NCBI RefSeq assembly: GCF_963678635.1
Contig: NC_087067.1
Span: 59,254,487 to 59,318,486 of the forward strand
Source of the DNA: Symsagittifera roscoffensis
Taxonomy: Eukaryota > Xenacoelomorpha > Acoela > Convolutidae
Direction: 5' to 3'
Length of the DNA stretch: 64,000 nt
The position numbers were made by a program, and so were the translations under genes. Shown piece after piece: positions 29,390-41,769 of the stretch. Below the pieces are notes generated by a model. It had not been told where the DNA came from, searched no databases, and saw only the letters and a list, made by a program, of their open reading frames with translations. How positions within the stretch are numbered: position 1 is the first letter of the stretch; each line of letters starts with the position of its first letter.

Positions 29390-32300
29390 TCCCAGTGTCG
29401 TATATCTATACTACTACAGTAGAAGTGGTGATAGTAGTCCTCCCTAAAATGCCAGGTCCATAATACTAAACGGATTCTTTCTTTCTTTCCATTTCAATCT
29501 TTTTATTTTTTCACTTTCTTTTTTTTCAATAGCTGTGTGGAGTGAATGAATAAATGATTTCAACTGGTACCACTACAACTGAAGGTCTCAAAGTGAGACT
29601 ACCAAGAAATACCAATTTCAATTCAATAAATACCTCCCATGACCCAGTCAGTATTCGGTCGGTGATTTTGATTTGAACAGGAGCAGAACTGAACAAAATT
29701 TCGGTCGTTTCAATTGCAATTAACGCCTCACTTAACCGAAAACTACATTTTTTTTAGATTTCAATTTTTGCTAATAGTAGGCTGGGGATATTAAGAGTAA
29801 ATTTACACTCGGATGATTTTCTCAGCAATTGACGGACTAAGCTTAGTCAATTTCAATTGACATTCAGCAGCCAGTGTCTAAATTGTCGACGAAGTGAACA
29901 CACATCTTAAAATTGCTTCATTCAACAGACATTTAAGTTAGATCAATGTTCGCAAATCGTACCATTTTGACAGATTTTTGCACCCAGATTTTTTTTTTCA
30001 GACAACCTTGAAACACGAAATCGGACTGAAAAATTAGATTTTGCATGCAAAATTTTTCGAAATAGGTCAATTGCTCTTTTTAATTAATTTTGTAGATGAA
30101 GGAGATTGAAGTTTAGAAAGTTTAGAAATGCAATTGAGCCAAGCAGTTTAATCAAAAGCTGTCATCAGAGAGACTAATTTGAACTCCTCATAAAATTATT
30201 CTTAAAAAATAAATAAATAAAATGATATAAGAACAAAAAAGTCATTAAACAACAATTAATAAATATTAATAAAAAATAATTAAGCAAAAATATAAATACA
30301 GATGCGAAGCTGAGCTCGAAAATACTCGAAAACAATGGGGAAAAAAACTTAAAAGAAAAAAAAACGTTTTTCGAAAATTCTGTCGATCTTTTTTAGGTCG
30401 ATCAAATTGATATTCCGAGCTCTCTCAAAGCATAAAAACACCTTGTTTTGGCAAAAACTTTGTGCGCCGCAGGCAAAATTTTGAAAAAATAGGCCAAAAA
30501 AAATTGTTTTTAGACACTTTTTTTTGAAAATTTTGACCACAAAATGGCGTTTTTTTGGCGCGCGCTTCCCCAATAAAATTAGTATAAATTAGAAAAATTT
30601 TACGATTCGTCAGCCAGAAAAGGATATCTCAAAATAGTACAAAGGGACTCTTTAGGTCGGCAAGTGATCGAATCACTGAGGGGGGAGAGGGGGCGTTCAC
30701 AAAACAAGGCTCATCAAGACATGTACTATGAGGCCACTAAGCCGATGTAAAACATGCCGAAACCTAATAAACCGAGAAAAAAGAAAAGGAAAAACAAACA
30801 AAAATGACATTTTCACAATTCGAGTTGGTAAAATTACAACAAACGTAAGAAAGATATCTCAGTTGCAACAAAAAAGCCTAGATTAGGCATAAATAGGCTT
30901 GCTCGCTCGCATTACTTGATCGAACATAAACTAAAAATTTAAAATTTCAAACTGGTTTTTCTGGATTCTAGAACATTTTTTTGGGATTTTAATGTTTCTC
31001 GAATCACGACTCAGAGGGCTTTACCATGATAAAGCCCTCCGAAAAAATTCACTCAACCCAGTCAACCCAGTCCGATCAGCCATATCAGCCATATTCAGCC
31101 ATATCACTCAACCCAGTCCGATGATTATTAGAGGAACCTGATTTTGCATGAAAAACAAAAGGAAAAAAAACAAGGATAGCCGGTTACTGTGCAAGTAGCA
31201 CAATGTTCCGACCATAGTCTTTAGAAAACTACGGTTAAGGACGTTTTTTTTCCATATTAGTGGAGTTTTTTCTGCTTCGTGTGAAAAAAGGATCTGAGGT
31301 AAAAGTATTATTTAGGCATATTAAACAGTCATAGTAATATAGACAAATTAGACAAAAATTGTTGAAAAATGACTAGAAAAACTAAACAAAAATTCTTTTT
31401 CAATATTTTTCGCAGAGATATTGAAATTTTTGGTTCCCAAAATGAAGCTAAAAAAACTCCAAAAGTTAGTTTAAGTGTTTAAAATTAAGTTTTAAGGTCT
31501 TAAATTGTGCATAATTCAGCTGTTGTAAGGCTGCTCGCTTGCTTTATTTGCTCGAATTAAGACGGAAAAAAAATTTCAAACCAGCTTTTCTCGACAGAGA
31601 AATTTTTTCGGAATTTTTTTTAAGTAGTTGGAATCACGACTGAAAGGGCTTCAATAAGATATATCACTCAACCTAGTCTGATGACTAATTGTGGTACCAA
31701 ATTTGCGTGGAAAAAAAACTAAAACAACCGAATACAAAGTCCATCCCCATTTTCAATGGTCGAAACAATAAGGGAAAGTTAGCTTAGCCCGGGTTGCCCA
31801 CCATAGAAGATAATGCGCAACCATGACATCCATGCATGATTTGCATGGAAAATGACTAATCATACTTGGCCCATACATTGGTTTCGAAAACCCTCAAAAT
31901 AGCTTTTTAACGGAGTAAAATAGTAATAAAACGGTTTCTCATCGCTATGCAAGCTGTTGGTAAAATATCAAAAATTTTCACCATGCAAATCATACGTCGC
32001 AACATATATGATGCTACGTATGGAAGAGATTTTTCACCAATTTTTTTTCTCTAGAAAACCGTAAAATAGAGGTTGATTGACAAAAACGACTGAGAAAAAG
32101 TATCTGTAGTGCAAAATATCCTTTTATTAAAGTTTAATTTTTTTCTACCATGCAAACCATACGTCGCACCATAAATGGCGCTATTTTTAGTAGAGAAGGC
32201 AACAGCACAACCAAAATTGACAAAATTTTTGTATATTTCGAGGCTTATTTGCATTTTCAAATTTTGAGGGGGTAAGCTGACAAGATACTTTTGGAAAAAA

Positions 32301-33304
32301 AAATGCGTGAAGATTGGTGAAAAATCTTCAATAGTTCATATCCAGAAAAAGTAGGAGTAGGAGCTCAACAAGCCGCCAAGAAGAAATTGTCATGTCTTAG
32401 AGCAAAAAAATCTGCTTAATTCGCGGCGCAGCTTTTTTTGACGTACAGAAGTATTTCGGTTTTGAAACGTAATTTCTATGCTTAAACTATGGTTGTAAGC
32501 TATGGCTGTAAAATATGGCTGAAAACACCCCGCCATAATTCTACTGACAAGAAATTAATTGCAATCGATCACAATCGATTTAATATGGATCATATACACA
32601 AATTTTCTAAACAATGATTTTATTTAAGTTGAAATCAGTTATGCGACTTCATACAATTTTGATAGAATTTTTCAACTTTTTGTCTTTCAACAAATTTGAG
32701 TAAAATAATGTGAACTAAGTCGTCATTTTTAACTATTTTTTTTGCTAATCTTTGACAAGAAAAAAACTATAGGAACCTTTCAGATGCAAACTAACTGTTA
32801 CAAATTGAATTTCCAAAATTTTAGCTCAGTCTCCTTATTAACTTGCGCAAAAAACAAAATAATTTTTTTTGTGGCACTTGAGAAACTTTAGCCGCAATTT
32901 GTTTACTGCTGGAACCGTTACAATGCAAAATCTTAAAAACATCCCTTGAAATTAATTTGCTCTGCTTTGCCTCTGTTGAATAGTTTTTGTTGATGGTAAT
33001 TATTTTATTTTATGTATTGATAATCTTTCATATTTCTGAAAAGCTTGTTTTGTTTTAGACAGTTTTATGAAAATTATTTAATCATCACCAGGTATGTTTT
33101 TCGGCGTCATCAGGTAAAGTTTTCTACATCGGATAATAATGTGCTTTGCTTGGGAACCAAGTTTTTGCTCTGAACGGCGGAAAGAAGATTTTTACTACCA
33201 ACGTCTTTGAGGTCGTTCAGCGCACTTTTTGGATGCCCACGAGAATATTGAATTTATTTGATTATTCAGTTTCTATGTTGCGCCAAATATGATTCTTTGT
33301 TGAT
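29390..33304. other. AT-rich intergenic stretch, no gene seen
   Basis: Nearly 4 kb with long A and T runs and no recognisable coding sequence on either strand. It contains a diverged repeat pair (30885-31145 and 31495-31700) and isolated CATACGTCGC motifs at about 31991 and 32158 that resemble the 33-bp minisatellite further right. Confidence 0.5.
30885..31700 (+). repeat. Diverged direct repeat pair
   Basis: Both copies have, in order: GGCTTGCTCGCT-like, a stretch ending TTTCAAAC.GG/AGC, a T-rich block, GGAATCACGACT-like, AGGGCTT, and ATCACTCAACC.AGTC.GATGA. Copy 1 is 30885-31145 and copy 2 about 31495-31700. The ACTCAACCCAGTC end resembles the dispersed repeat at 25.6 kb. Confidence 0.6.
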
Positions 33305-33445
33305 CATACGTCGCGCCATATATGTTTCCATGGTATCCATACGTCGCGCCATGCTTGATACCATAGTAACCATAGGTCGCGCCATCCATGATACCATAGT
33401 AACCATACGTCGCGCCATGCATGATACCATACTAACCATACATTG
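33305..33445 (+). repeat. 33-bp minisatellite next to the left terminal repeat
   Basis: Units of CATACGTCGCGCCATGCATG followed by ATACCATAGTAAC start at 33305, 33338, 33371, 33404 and 33437. It abuts the terminal repeat at 33446. Because 33 is a multiple of three it keeps both strands open, but the open frames have no other support. Confidence 0.9.
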
Positions 33446-34174
33446 TGGAACCTGATCTAAACTATATTTTATGATTGGATAAACTAGATATTTTACCACT
33501 GTAAAGTATTTAATATAAACCAATCATGATCCATCTAACTAACAACCCACTTATTTGTAAGTGCTGAAATTACTTGAAATTTCAGCACCAGAGGGATTTG
33601 AATTTAACTTAGAAATTAGTTGTCTCTCCAAGAGAACTTCAGCAGCCGCAACAAACCAGTATACCCTAGATCTATTGAGCCTAGCAGAGACTAGATAAAA
33701 CACCCTGAGACTAGAAAGTATAAGAGTAAGATTAGGATCGGTATTAGACTAAGAAGTTGCACGAATCTATCCGGCCGAAAATAAGATAGCGTGACGAGGA
33801 GACGGTGTACCCTATCCGAAATTACTCTATGAGTTAACCACATCGGCCATAACTCATCTGGTGCGACCATAAGTCTCGAATAAGACCTTAATAGCTTAGA
33901 ATTAACCAAAAATTGATTAGAATTTAGACAAAACATTTTCAAAATGTTATACGATAATAATTTAATCGAAATGTCTCTACGACTCAATAGATCAGAGCCG
34001 ATATTCCGAACGATAATAGAACTACCCGGAATTGGAAGAAGATCTCGAACAAAAGACGATATACGACAAAGTAGAAACTTACCAAATAGTTTTATGATCG
34101 TACGGCAAAAGCCAACACAAACTTTTATATTTAGAGTCTTCTTAGCAATGAATTTAGATTTTCATCTGCAAACA
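33446..34174 (+). repeat. Left terminal repeat (LTR) of the giant element, 729 bp
   Basis: Starts TGGAACCTGATC and ends CATCTGCAAACA. It matches 56199-56928 with about fifteen differences by eye. Both copies contain a palindrome GTGCTGAAATTAC...GTAATTTCAGCAC and a 77-codon open frame ending close to the right edge. Eight further identical bases (TAAAATTT) follow both copies, so the right edge is uncertain by that much. No canonical TGG-type PBS follows. Confidence 0.8.
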
Positions 34175-34182
34175 TAAAATTT

Positions 34183-35099
34183 TGAAGTCAATCTTCATGA
34201 TCGTTTCAGGCGCTAAACAAAATTATTAATATACAATAACGATTGATAAAAAGATCTCAGATCGTTTCCTTAATTTCTGCAGCCTTATATAAAACATGTT
34301 TGAAAAATATTTATTGAAAATGAAAATAAAAATTAGTAGCATGACAATAAATTGTTAGTAATCATAAAATCATCTGTTGTCCCAGCTTCATCACCTAAAC
34401 ATAACAGCAATCATAAACTCACTAAAATCATTAGAATACTAAAACTTTTTCTTAAATAAATTTAAACCATTTTAAACTTAAAATCACTTAATTTTAAAAT
34501 TAGATCATCAAGGCTTATCCTTGGATCTCAATAAATTTTCTATTTCACCAAATTTAAAACCTGATCATCAAGGCCTATCCTTGGATCAAAAAGAACAATT
34601 TTGTTCTCCCCTACACACTTAGCAAGTGTCTAACGACCTCAAACGACGATTCACTATCCAACCCTTCCAAAAGACCCAGGATAATAGAAATTTTTAAATA
34701 AAACTAACCATTCAAATTAGGATAAACAGTGAAGAACTTCGGTTATTCTTCACTTGAACCCTCCTCTTACCAGACCCAGAATATATCTTAGACTTAGTAA
34801 GTTTAAAATAGTACCTAACGAACTACTTGCGTTCTAATTATACCTGAACCTTGTGGATCGATTTACTATTCTCCAACCCTTGAACACAATCACTATCCCT
34901 AAGTAAGATTACGTAAGTTAACTCCTTAGCTTAGACTAGCCTCGAGAAAGTAAAAAATCATTCCTCGGAATCGATATACTTTTCTCTCCGACCCTAAATA
35001 AAAAGACCCAGGTTAAGCTAACCAAAAAAAGTGTAAGGACTAACAGTCTAAGAAAATAGAGATAACTAACAACTTTTTGCATCCCTCATCCTAAACCTT
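34183..35099 (+). other. Long untranslated leader of the giant element
   Basis: About 0.9 kb without coding potential between the left LTR and the first ORF. It contains the twin hairpins at 34503-34587 and is otherwise rich in ACC/TAA motifs. This is where packaging and dimerisation signals normally sit. Confidence 0.6.
34503..34587 (+). promoter_or_regulatory. Twin hairpin motif, 60 bp apart
   Basis: GATCATCAAGGCTTATCCTT (then GGATC) at 34503-34527 and the same with CCTAT for CTTAT at 34563-34587. Each can fold as CAAGG/CCTTG with a short loop, bracketed by GATC/GATC. The exact 60-bp spacing and near identity suggest a functional RNA element, for example in packaging; that function is inference. 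Confidence 0.5.
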
Positions 35100-35561
35100 A
35101 TGTCATTAAAAAATCTAGGAAATAAACAAACAATCGTTTTACACAACTGTGAGATAGTTAACAAAAAATACGATCTTGTCATCACACCTCATACACAAAC
35201 AGTTGGATACACTAGAACAAAACGACAAACAATAAAAAGAAAAATTATAAACAAACAAAAACAAATCACACGAAAAAGATTTTCAAAAAATAGAAACGAA
35301 TTTTCAGAATCAGAAGCCAGCAATTTAGATGAACTCTACAAATTAAAAAAATCAATTGATAAAAATTGTCCCATTCACGATCAATTATATTTTTCCGATT
35401 CAGGAACAACTTCAAATTCATCAAAAAGAGGAAAAAGAAGAATAAAAAAGCAATACAAACACAAACCAGTACACTTGTATAATTGTTATCAACCAATTAG
35501 ACACATCGATAGTTATATAATAACAGTCATTAAACGAAAAAATGAGCCACTCTCAAAGTGA
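35100..35561 (+). CDS. Basic 5' ORF of the giant element, unknown function
   Basis: A 153-codon intact ORF, very rich in Lys/Arg/Asn, with TKRQTIKRKIINKQKQITRK and RGKRRIKKQYKHKP. It overlaps the next ORF by 20 bp in another phase. No known domain is recognised. Position before gag and strong basic charge fit a nucleic-acid-binding accessory protein or the N-terminal part of gag, but this is a guess. Confidence 0.5.
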   Translation: MSLKNLGNKQTIVLHNCEIVNKKYDLVITPHTQTVGYTRTKRQTIKRKIINKQKQITRKRFSKNRNEFSESEASNLDELYKLKKSIDKNCPIHDQLYFSDSGTTSNSSKRGKRRIKKQYKHKPVHLYNCYQPIRHIDSYIITVIKRKNEPLSK

Positions 35562-36330
35562 CAATAGTCCAGATGACGAAGAGGTTTACCCATTCCTCAT
35601 AGATGCACCCGATAATAGAGGGGAACATGATTTTTGCAAGAATTTACTCCTAAATTTGTTTGAACCCGGAATCAGTCCATGCAAAGCAGAATTCCCAGAT
35701 GTAAAAATCAAAAGACAAATTATCGAACATTATTTGAAAGATATATGTAACTTAACACAGCAATATGGAATCTACACCATAGAATTCAGCACACCAAATA
35801 CGAATCATCTCTAAATACGTAATTCAAACAGATGATCTTGAATTAGAAATTTCAAAAGTATTCTTAGAATATATCAAAAGCATACAATATCATAATTCAC
35901 AAAGAGCAAACTCTATATTCACTAACGAAGTTTTTGCAATAATATATACCTATATTTCTATATTAGAAAAAACAGAATTTCAAAATATCTAACCAACTGA
36001 AACATCCAAACATGCAAAAGTACGACATGAAATTACATTATTTTCAACTTTTCTACATATAATCAAAGAAAATTTCACTAAAGACGATTTTCCACAACAC
36101 ACAAAACATGACTTACAAAAAATTTTGGCATGGTTTATAATAGATTATTTCACACATAATTTAGACTTGATTTCACAAGTAAGAAAAAATTTTAGACCTC
36201 AAAATCCAAATTATGATACTGCCATTACAGAACAATAAGACTACGTTTGGGACCCTGAATGGTCTCATCCTACATTTATAAATATCCACAATCCATCTCA
36301 AGTCAAGCAATAAGTACAATATCTTACCAC
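35542..36330 (+). pseudogene. N-terminal gag region, broken
   Basis: An intact start (MSHSQSDNSPDDEEVYPFLI) runs to 35814. After a frameshift near 35805 the coding pattern continues to about 36310, with TAA at 35990, 36236 and 36311. The predicted protein is helical (LEISKVFLEYIKSIQY, HDLQKILAWFIIDYF). It precedes the recognisable capsid region and is likely the N-terminal gag domain. Confidence 0.5.
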
Positions 36331-38816
36331 AGAGATTATGTAAAAGTAGTACCACTAACCATTAATGCAACACCATTGAACTACAATACATTTTTACCTG
36401 ATACACGAAATAACAGTTTAAACTCGACCGTCATACACAATGAAAACCATAATGGAACTAGAAATCTTACACAACAAGATATTCAAACACCATCACACTT
36501 TATAAATGAAGAAATTGTCCAAACAACAACAACTACACAACAAAGTATTTCACCAATACATCCAAATTTAACAACACCAAGAAATACAAATACTTCACTG
36601 GCACAAGTAACCTTACAATCAACCGTTAAACCTTCGGTTGCTCCAAAATATTGATATATGGATTATCAAACATATAGACCCATGACAGTACCATCAAAAC
36701 CACAAAAAACGTTCACAAGAAACACTTTTGCAGAACACAATTATAATTATGCACATTCGTCAAAAACAAACTACCCCCCACGAAAAAATAATAATCACGT
36801 ATGTTCTCACTATTAGGATAACCCAATGACAACAACCAACTCAGTAAATTTTCGAACTAATTCACATCCTCCACAGGATCATAGTGAAAATTACCCATTC
36901 TTTCAACAAAATAAAAACAAAAAGCAAGCACCTCATCATACGGATTACTTATCATCTGATGATGATTATTTACCACCAGGCATTTTTGCACCATATATCC
37001 AAGAATATCGCACACAAGGATCGCGACGACCTCATACAAATAATAGAATTTTTTCTCTAAACCCAACAGATACAAGAAATCAACAATCAATACATATGCC
37101 AAATCCAACTAAAACACAATCTTTTCAACCGATTCAACCACAAAACACAATGACTATGCTCTCGTATCAACCAACTCAAATGCAAAATGAAATACCACTT
37201 CCATATTATCTTCAGCAACACGAAATAACAAAAAATCAACTTTCAAACTTTTCGCAAATGCCAAATGCCGCAGAATCACTACAGATGACAATGAATCCAT
37301 ACCTCATAGGTGGATCATCAATAACATCAAATGAACCACTGATGGTATTTACAGGAACAGATCCTGAATATTCTGTAGAAGATTATTTAAATGCAGTAAC
37401 AGCAAATTTGATTTTGAATATAGGACCTGAACCAATTAATACGCCACTACATCAAAATTGGATACATAGACGCACAGCATTGATACAAACAACCTTAGAT
37501 GGCGCAGCTCAAAAATGGTTTTCAGTATTACCTATAGAAATAAAATCAGATGGGAAAAGATTTATACAAGAATTTTCAAAAGAGTTTTATGTAATGAAAT
37601 TCGCAGATTACCAAATGAAACCATCAAACAATTAGCAGTACGTATCGAAACACTAGTTCGAAAAGCATATTCACTTAATACACATGACTATAAAAACACA
37701 AAAATGACAGAAATTTTAATGATGATCTTAACCTCTCAATTAAGAAAAATAGCAATAAAAAAGAGAGCATCTCATCCTTCTTCAATTCGAGAGCCAGATT
37801 TAGATTTACGAACACTAGTAGACAAACTAGAGCAAGCCGAAATCACAATGAAACTTGAAGAAACAGAAAATCTGAAACTAGAATATGTTAATCGAATTGA
37901 AACAAACACTACACAAATAAATAACATACAGGAATCAGATACAAACCTAGTTGAAAAAATCACTGAAATACTAAATATTTATGAAAAACACCCAAACTTT
38001 AAAGGCAAACCATCTTTCAAAAAATGGTGTAATTATTGCCGACGATACGGACACAGTATTTCCGAATGTAGACAAAAACAACAAGATAACCAAAACAAAC
38101 CTCAAAAGCATAAAGAACCAAATAAATCGTTCTATCAATATATGAAAAAAGATCTAAATCTACCAATCAAAAATATATATAGTAACAACAGTTCAGGAAA
38201 ACCACTTCCGAACAACACCAATTACACAAGGACTCAATCACCATATAACTCAAGTTATAGAGGAAGATCACCAGAACGAAGAAATACACAGAATTATTCA
38301 CAAAATAATTATAATCGATCAAATAGTAGAAATAACTATTCGAGATCAAATTCCAAGGCAACACAATTTGTTTCCAGATCCAGTTCCCAATCAAACCCAA
38401 GAAATAAAAATTATTCCAATAATCAATCACGAAACTCATCATACAACAGAAATAGAAACTATTCACATAATCGAAATAGAAGTTATTCGAACAATCGAAA
38501 TCCGAATTACCCGAACAATCGATCAAGAAATAACTCACATAATAGATCAAACTATCACAGATCAACTAACAATTATCAAAACAGATCACGGAATAATTCA
38601 CAAAACCGAAATTTAAGTTATAATAATCAATATAGAAATTATTCCCAGTCACCACATAGGAATAATAACCATTATAATAATTCTAAACATCGATACAGAA
38701 GTAGTACACCAAAACATCAAAGAAATATTACTCGAGCACAGTCAAACGAAGAAACAACATCAGACCCCCCAGGTATTGATGACACAGGAAGTAAAGAACT
38801 ACAAAAAACCAAATAA
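36331..38816 (+). pseudogene. Gag: capsid, CCHC knuckle and Asn/Arg/Ser tail
   Basis: A Thr/Asn/Gln/Pro-rich spacer has in-frame stops (TGA about 36652, TAG about 36814). The capsid segment follows: MVFTGTDPEYSVEDYLNAVT and TALIQTTLDGAAQKWFSVLP, typical of gypsy gag. A frameshift near 37570 separates this from NEIRRLPNETIKQLAVRIET, KLEQAEITMKLEE and a CCHC zinc knuckle (CNYCRRYGHSISEC, 38028-38069). The last 180 residues are a low-complexity Asn/Arg/Ser/Tyr array (NRNRSYSNNRNPNYPNNRSR), probably disordered and RNA-binding. Confidence 0.8.
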
Positions 38817-38869
38817 ACTGTGAATCATCAGATACAGAAAGTGATACAGAAAATACCATCTCCGTAAAT

Positions 38870-39189
38870 ATGATAGCAGTCGAAAACGACTACGAACCTG
38901 TCATATATGAACAACCTTTTACATCACATATATATGAAAATCAATTGGAACTCCTTCACAATTTTTATATTGAATCCATAAATACTACACAAACTGCACA
39001 AGAAATAAACGAAATTAACACGGTAAATCAACCCGATGAAAAAGACAAAACATAATGTTTAAACACAAATCATATTTATCAAAATATACAAAAAGAACAA
39101 CCCAGAGAAAAAAATTGGACGATACCATTTCACTTAGAAAGTCCAAGAAACAAAGAATTTCAACCACCAGATCTTAAAATTGATTTTAA
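38870..39189 (+). pseudogene. Gag-protease link of the giant element
   Basis: A short ORF (38870-39055) and continuation with PPDLKIDFK lead into the protease in a different phase. TAA at 39187-39189 in the protease frame marks an indel just before the catalytic motif. Confidence 0.5.
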
Positions 39190-40152
39190 ATTGATTCAGG
39201 AGCAGAATCAAACATAATTAATATTCCCACATGGAATGAAATCAAAAGATTACATCCAAAATTAACGCCTCTTGCAACCTCTAGTAAACTAGCAACAGCA
39301 CAAGGATCAACATTAGTAAATTATGGAAAAATCCAATTATTCCTTCTCCCCACAAGAACAATGGAACAAAATAAAATTCTAAGCAAACCATTTAAACAAA
39401 TATTTCATATTACTGATATAAAACACAATATCAATGGCATACCATTCAAATCAAAATATATACCAACAATCAAAATCTTGAATAGTAAAATACTGGTCAA
39501 AGATAAGTACACAAAAACAAAAAATACAGCTCTAACATTTTTTCAAAGATTAAATAAACAACCACCGTTCTTCTCAAATTTCTATCCAATTTATAAAATA
39601 CAACGGAAACACCTTTCACTATCAAAAAATACATATAACTTTTCAATAAAACAAGTTCACCAGCATGATAAAAGTCAAAATAAACAACAACTTTTTATGT
39701 CAGACTTTGAATTTAAACCTATTCACAAGTTTTTCAAAATCACGATTTCATCTATAAAATATTTGAAAAACCCGAATTCCGACATCTTTTCGCTACACGT
39801 GTACAACAATACACCGTATCAAGTAACATTACCCTTAGGACTTTTAGGATATTGCGAAACAAACGCTACAATCTCACCCATACATGAAATAGCATACCGC
39901 GTAAATAATATACTCCAATTATTAGATATTTGCCAATCCACAATTCTTAATGAAGAACTATCCATAAATAACATAAAAAGCAATGAAAAGAGAAACACAT
40001 ATTATTTCACAAAAACACCATATTTTAAACCAACATTCAATATAACAAATTACACAAAAGAACAACAACAATTTTTAACGATGTTTAATTTTGAACACTC
40101 ACAAATTACGCAAATCGAATTTGACAAACTAGCAAAACAACTATTAAAATAA
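39190..40152 (+). pseudogene. Aspartic protease and pol N-terminal region
   Basis: Begins IDSGAESNIINIP, the retropepsin active-site DSGA at about 39193-39204. It continues in one open frame (ATG at 39361) through a long Asn/Lys-rich region to QITQIEFDKLAKQLLK, ending at TAA 40150. The following codons resume RT-type sequence, so this stop is a lesion or a readthrough point; the frame is otherwise open for over 300 codons. Confidence 0.7.
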
Positions 40153-40804
40153 TCAACAGTTTACGCAACATCAAAATTTGATGTTGGAAAAATCAGTTCA
40201 TCACTACATCTCCCGTTAAAACCTCACGCAGTTTTCAAAAAACAAAGAGCTAGCAAAGTACCAATTCATTTACATGACAACGTAAACAGATTACTTTTTA
40301 GATACAATACAAAATTATCTCACCAGTAAATAAAGAAGAAAAACCAAAAGGTAACACATTTATTAACCCTGTTATCATCCTAGCAAAAAAAGAGAATCAT
40401 TAAAAATAGTTTTAGACGCTAGATACCTCAATTCACTAATAGACGAATCAAAATGCAATTGGCCTATTGAACCAATACAAGTTATTTTAACAAAAATAAA
40501 CGGAAAATACTTTACAACGGCAGATATGAATAGTGCATACAATCAAATGCCACTAGATGAACAATCACGACGTTTATCACAATTTGTTATTGGAAATCAA
40601 CAATATGAATTCAACCGCCTATTCTATGGAATTTCACTAGGACCAACAGCATTTTCAGCTTTTATGAGCAAAATTTTTAAACCACTGATACTCAAGAAAA
40701 ACGCAATCACCTATTTAGACGATGTTTTTATGCAATCACAGACAAAAGAAGAAATGTTTACAGTTTTAGAACACATCATAAAATACTTCAGGACGAAAAT
40801 CTGA
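40153..40804 (+). pseudogene. Reverse transcriptase of the giant element
   Basis: RT palm motifs are present: IVLDARYLNSLID, FTTADMNSAYNQM (first catalytic Asp), RLFYGISLGPTAFSAFM and AITYLDDVFMQS (YLDD box). Stops and shifts near 40330 and 40400 precede the 92-codon open part (40526-40804). A shift near 40785 then separates it from the thumb region in the duplicated unit. Confidence 0.75.
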
Positions 40805-41763
40805 AGACCGCCTCCGATAAATCACACTTCTTTTTAACAAGAGTTAAACTTTTAGGACATAATATAGAAAGAAACACAATCACTCCATTAAAATCACGCC
40901 TTGATGCTATTCAAAAACTTCAACCACCAACAAAAAAAAAGAAAATCCAAGAATTCCTCGGAATGTTAAATTTCTTAAGCAAGTATGTTTATAAAATGCA
41001 ACTATATTTAAGATTGTTCTATAATATCCTCAGACAACAAAATAATTTTGAATGGACCACTGAACATCAAACACGATTTGAAGAAATTAAAAAAATTTTA
41101 ACTGAACAAATTTCAAACACAATTCCAGACCCAAATCAACTATTCTATGCAATGTGCGATGCTTCAAATTTTGGCATCGGCGCAGCATAACTACAATCAC
41201 ACAGTGGTACAAATAAAATGAACCTTATATCAACAAATTCCCGATTATTCACTCAAGCAGAGCTACGACTCTCAACTCTAATGAGAGAATGTACAGCTAT
41301 AATTTATACACTTACAGAATATGAATTTCTGATACTTGGATCAAAACATCCAACAGTTCTATTCACAGATCATAAACCAATCATTTTTCTCTTTTCACAA
41401 AAGTCAAATTCCAATCACCGAGTTTATAGATTTCAATTAATTCTAATGAAAATTCCAAACTTACATATAATTTGGACAGCAGGAAAAAATCTTGCATTAC
41501 CAGACACATTAAGTCGAAATACACCAGCTGAATTACTTCCACGAAAAGCTACAGTTGAAATACCCAAAAATATAAAATTTTACCTTGCAAAAGACGAAAC
41601 ATCACCCCGACTAGAATACAAATATGCAGTAAAAACTGACAATGAACAATTACAAATAAGTAACCTACAAAAAAATCATTATGAAGTTGATCTACTAGGA
41701 GCATCAACTTTCAAACCAATTCCATACTCACAATGGATAAAAAATAACACCCAACAAAAATGA
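40805..41763 (+). pseudogene. RT thumb and RNase H, duplication copy 1
   Basis: LLGHNIERNTITPLKSRLDA, IQEFLGMLNFLSKYVYKMQL and EIKKILTEQ form the RT thumb/connection. MCDASNFGIGAA is the first RNase H Asp. TAA at 41188-41190 interrupts, and the domain continues in 41218-41763 with RECTAIIYTLTEYEFLILG (Glu helix), VLFTDHKPIIFLF (Asp) and AGKNLALPDTLSRNTPAELL. RNase H motifs are complete apart from the stop. Confidence 0.8.
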
Positions 41764-41769
41764 ATAAAA

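Noticed and set aside
33305-33445. Repeat-protein coding frame over the 33-bp units
   Set aside because: 33 bp is a multiple of three, so both strands are open by arithmetic; there is no coding sequence on either side.
33691-34177. Open frames on both strands inside the LTR (98-126 codons minus, 77 codons plus), also in the right copy
   Set aside because: Shared only because the LTR is repeated; the minus frame changes length between copies and neither resembles a known LTR-encoded protein. Possible but unsupported.
38167-38565. 132-codon minus-strand open frame
   Set aside because: Antisense of the Asn/Arg/Ser-rich gag tail; the repeat composition keeps it open.
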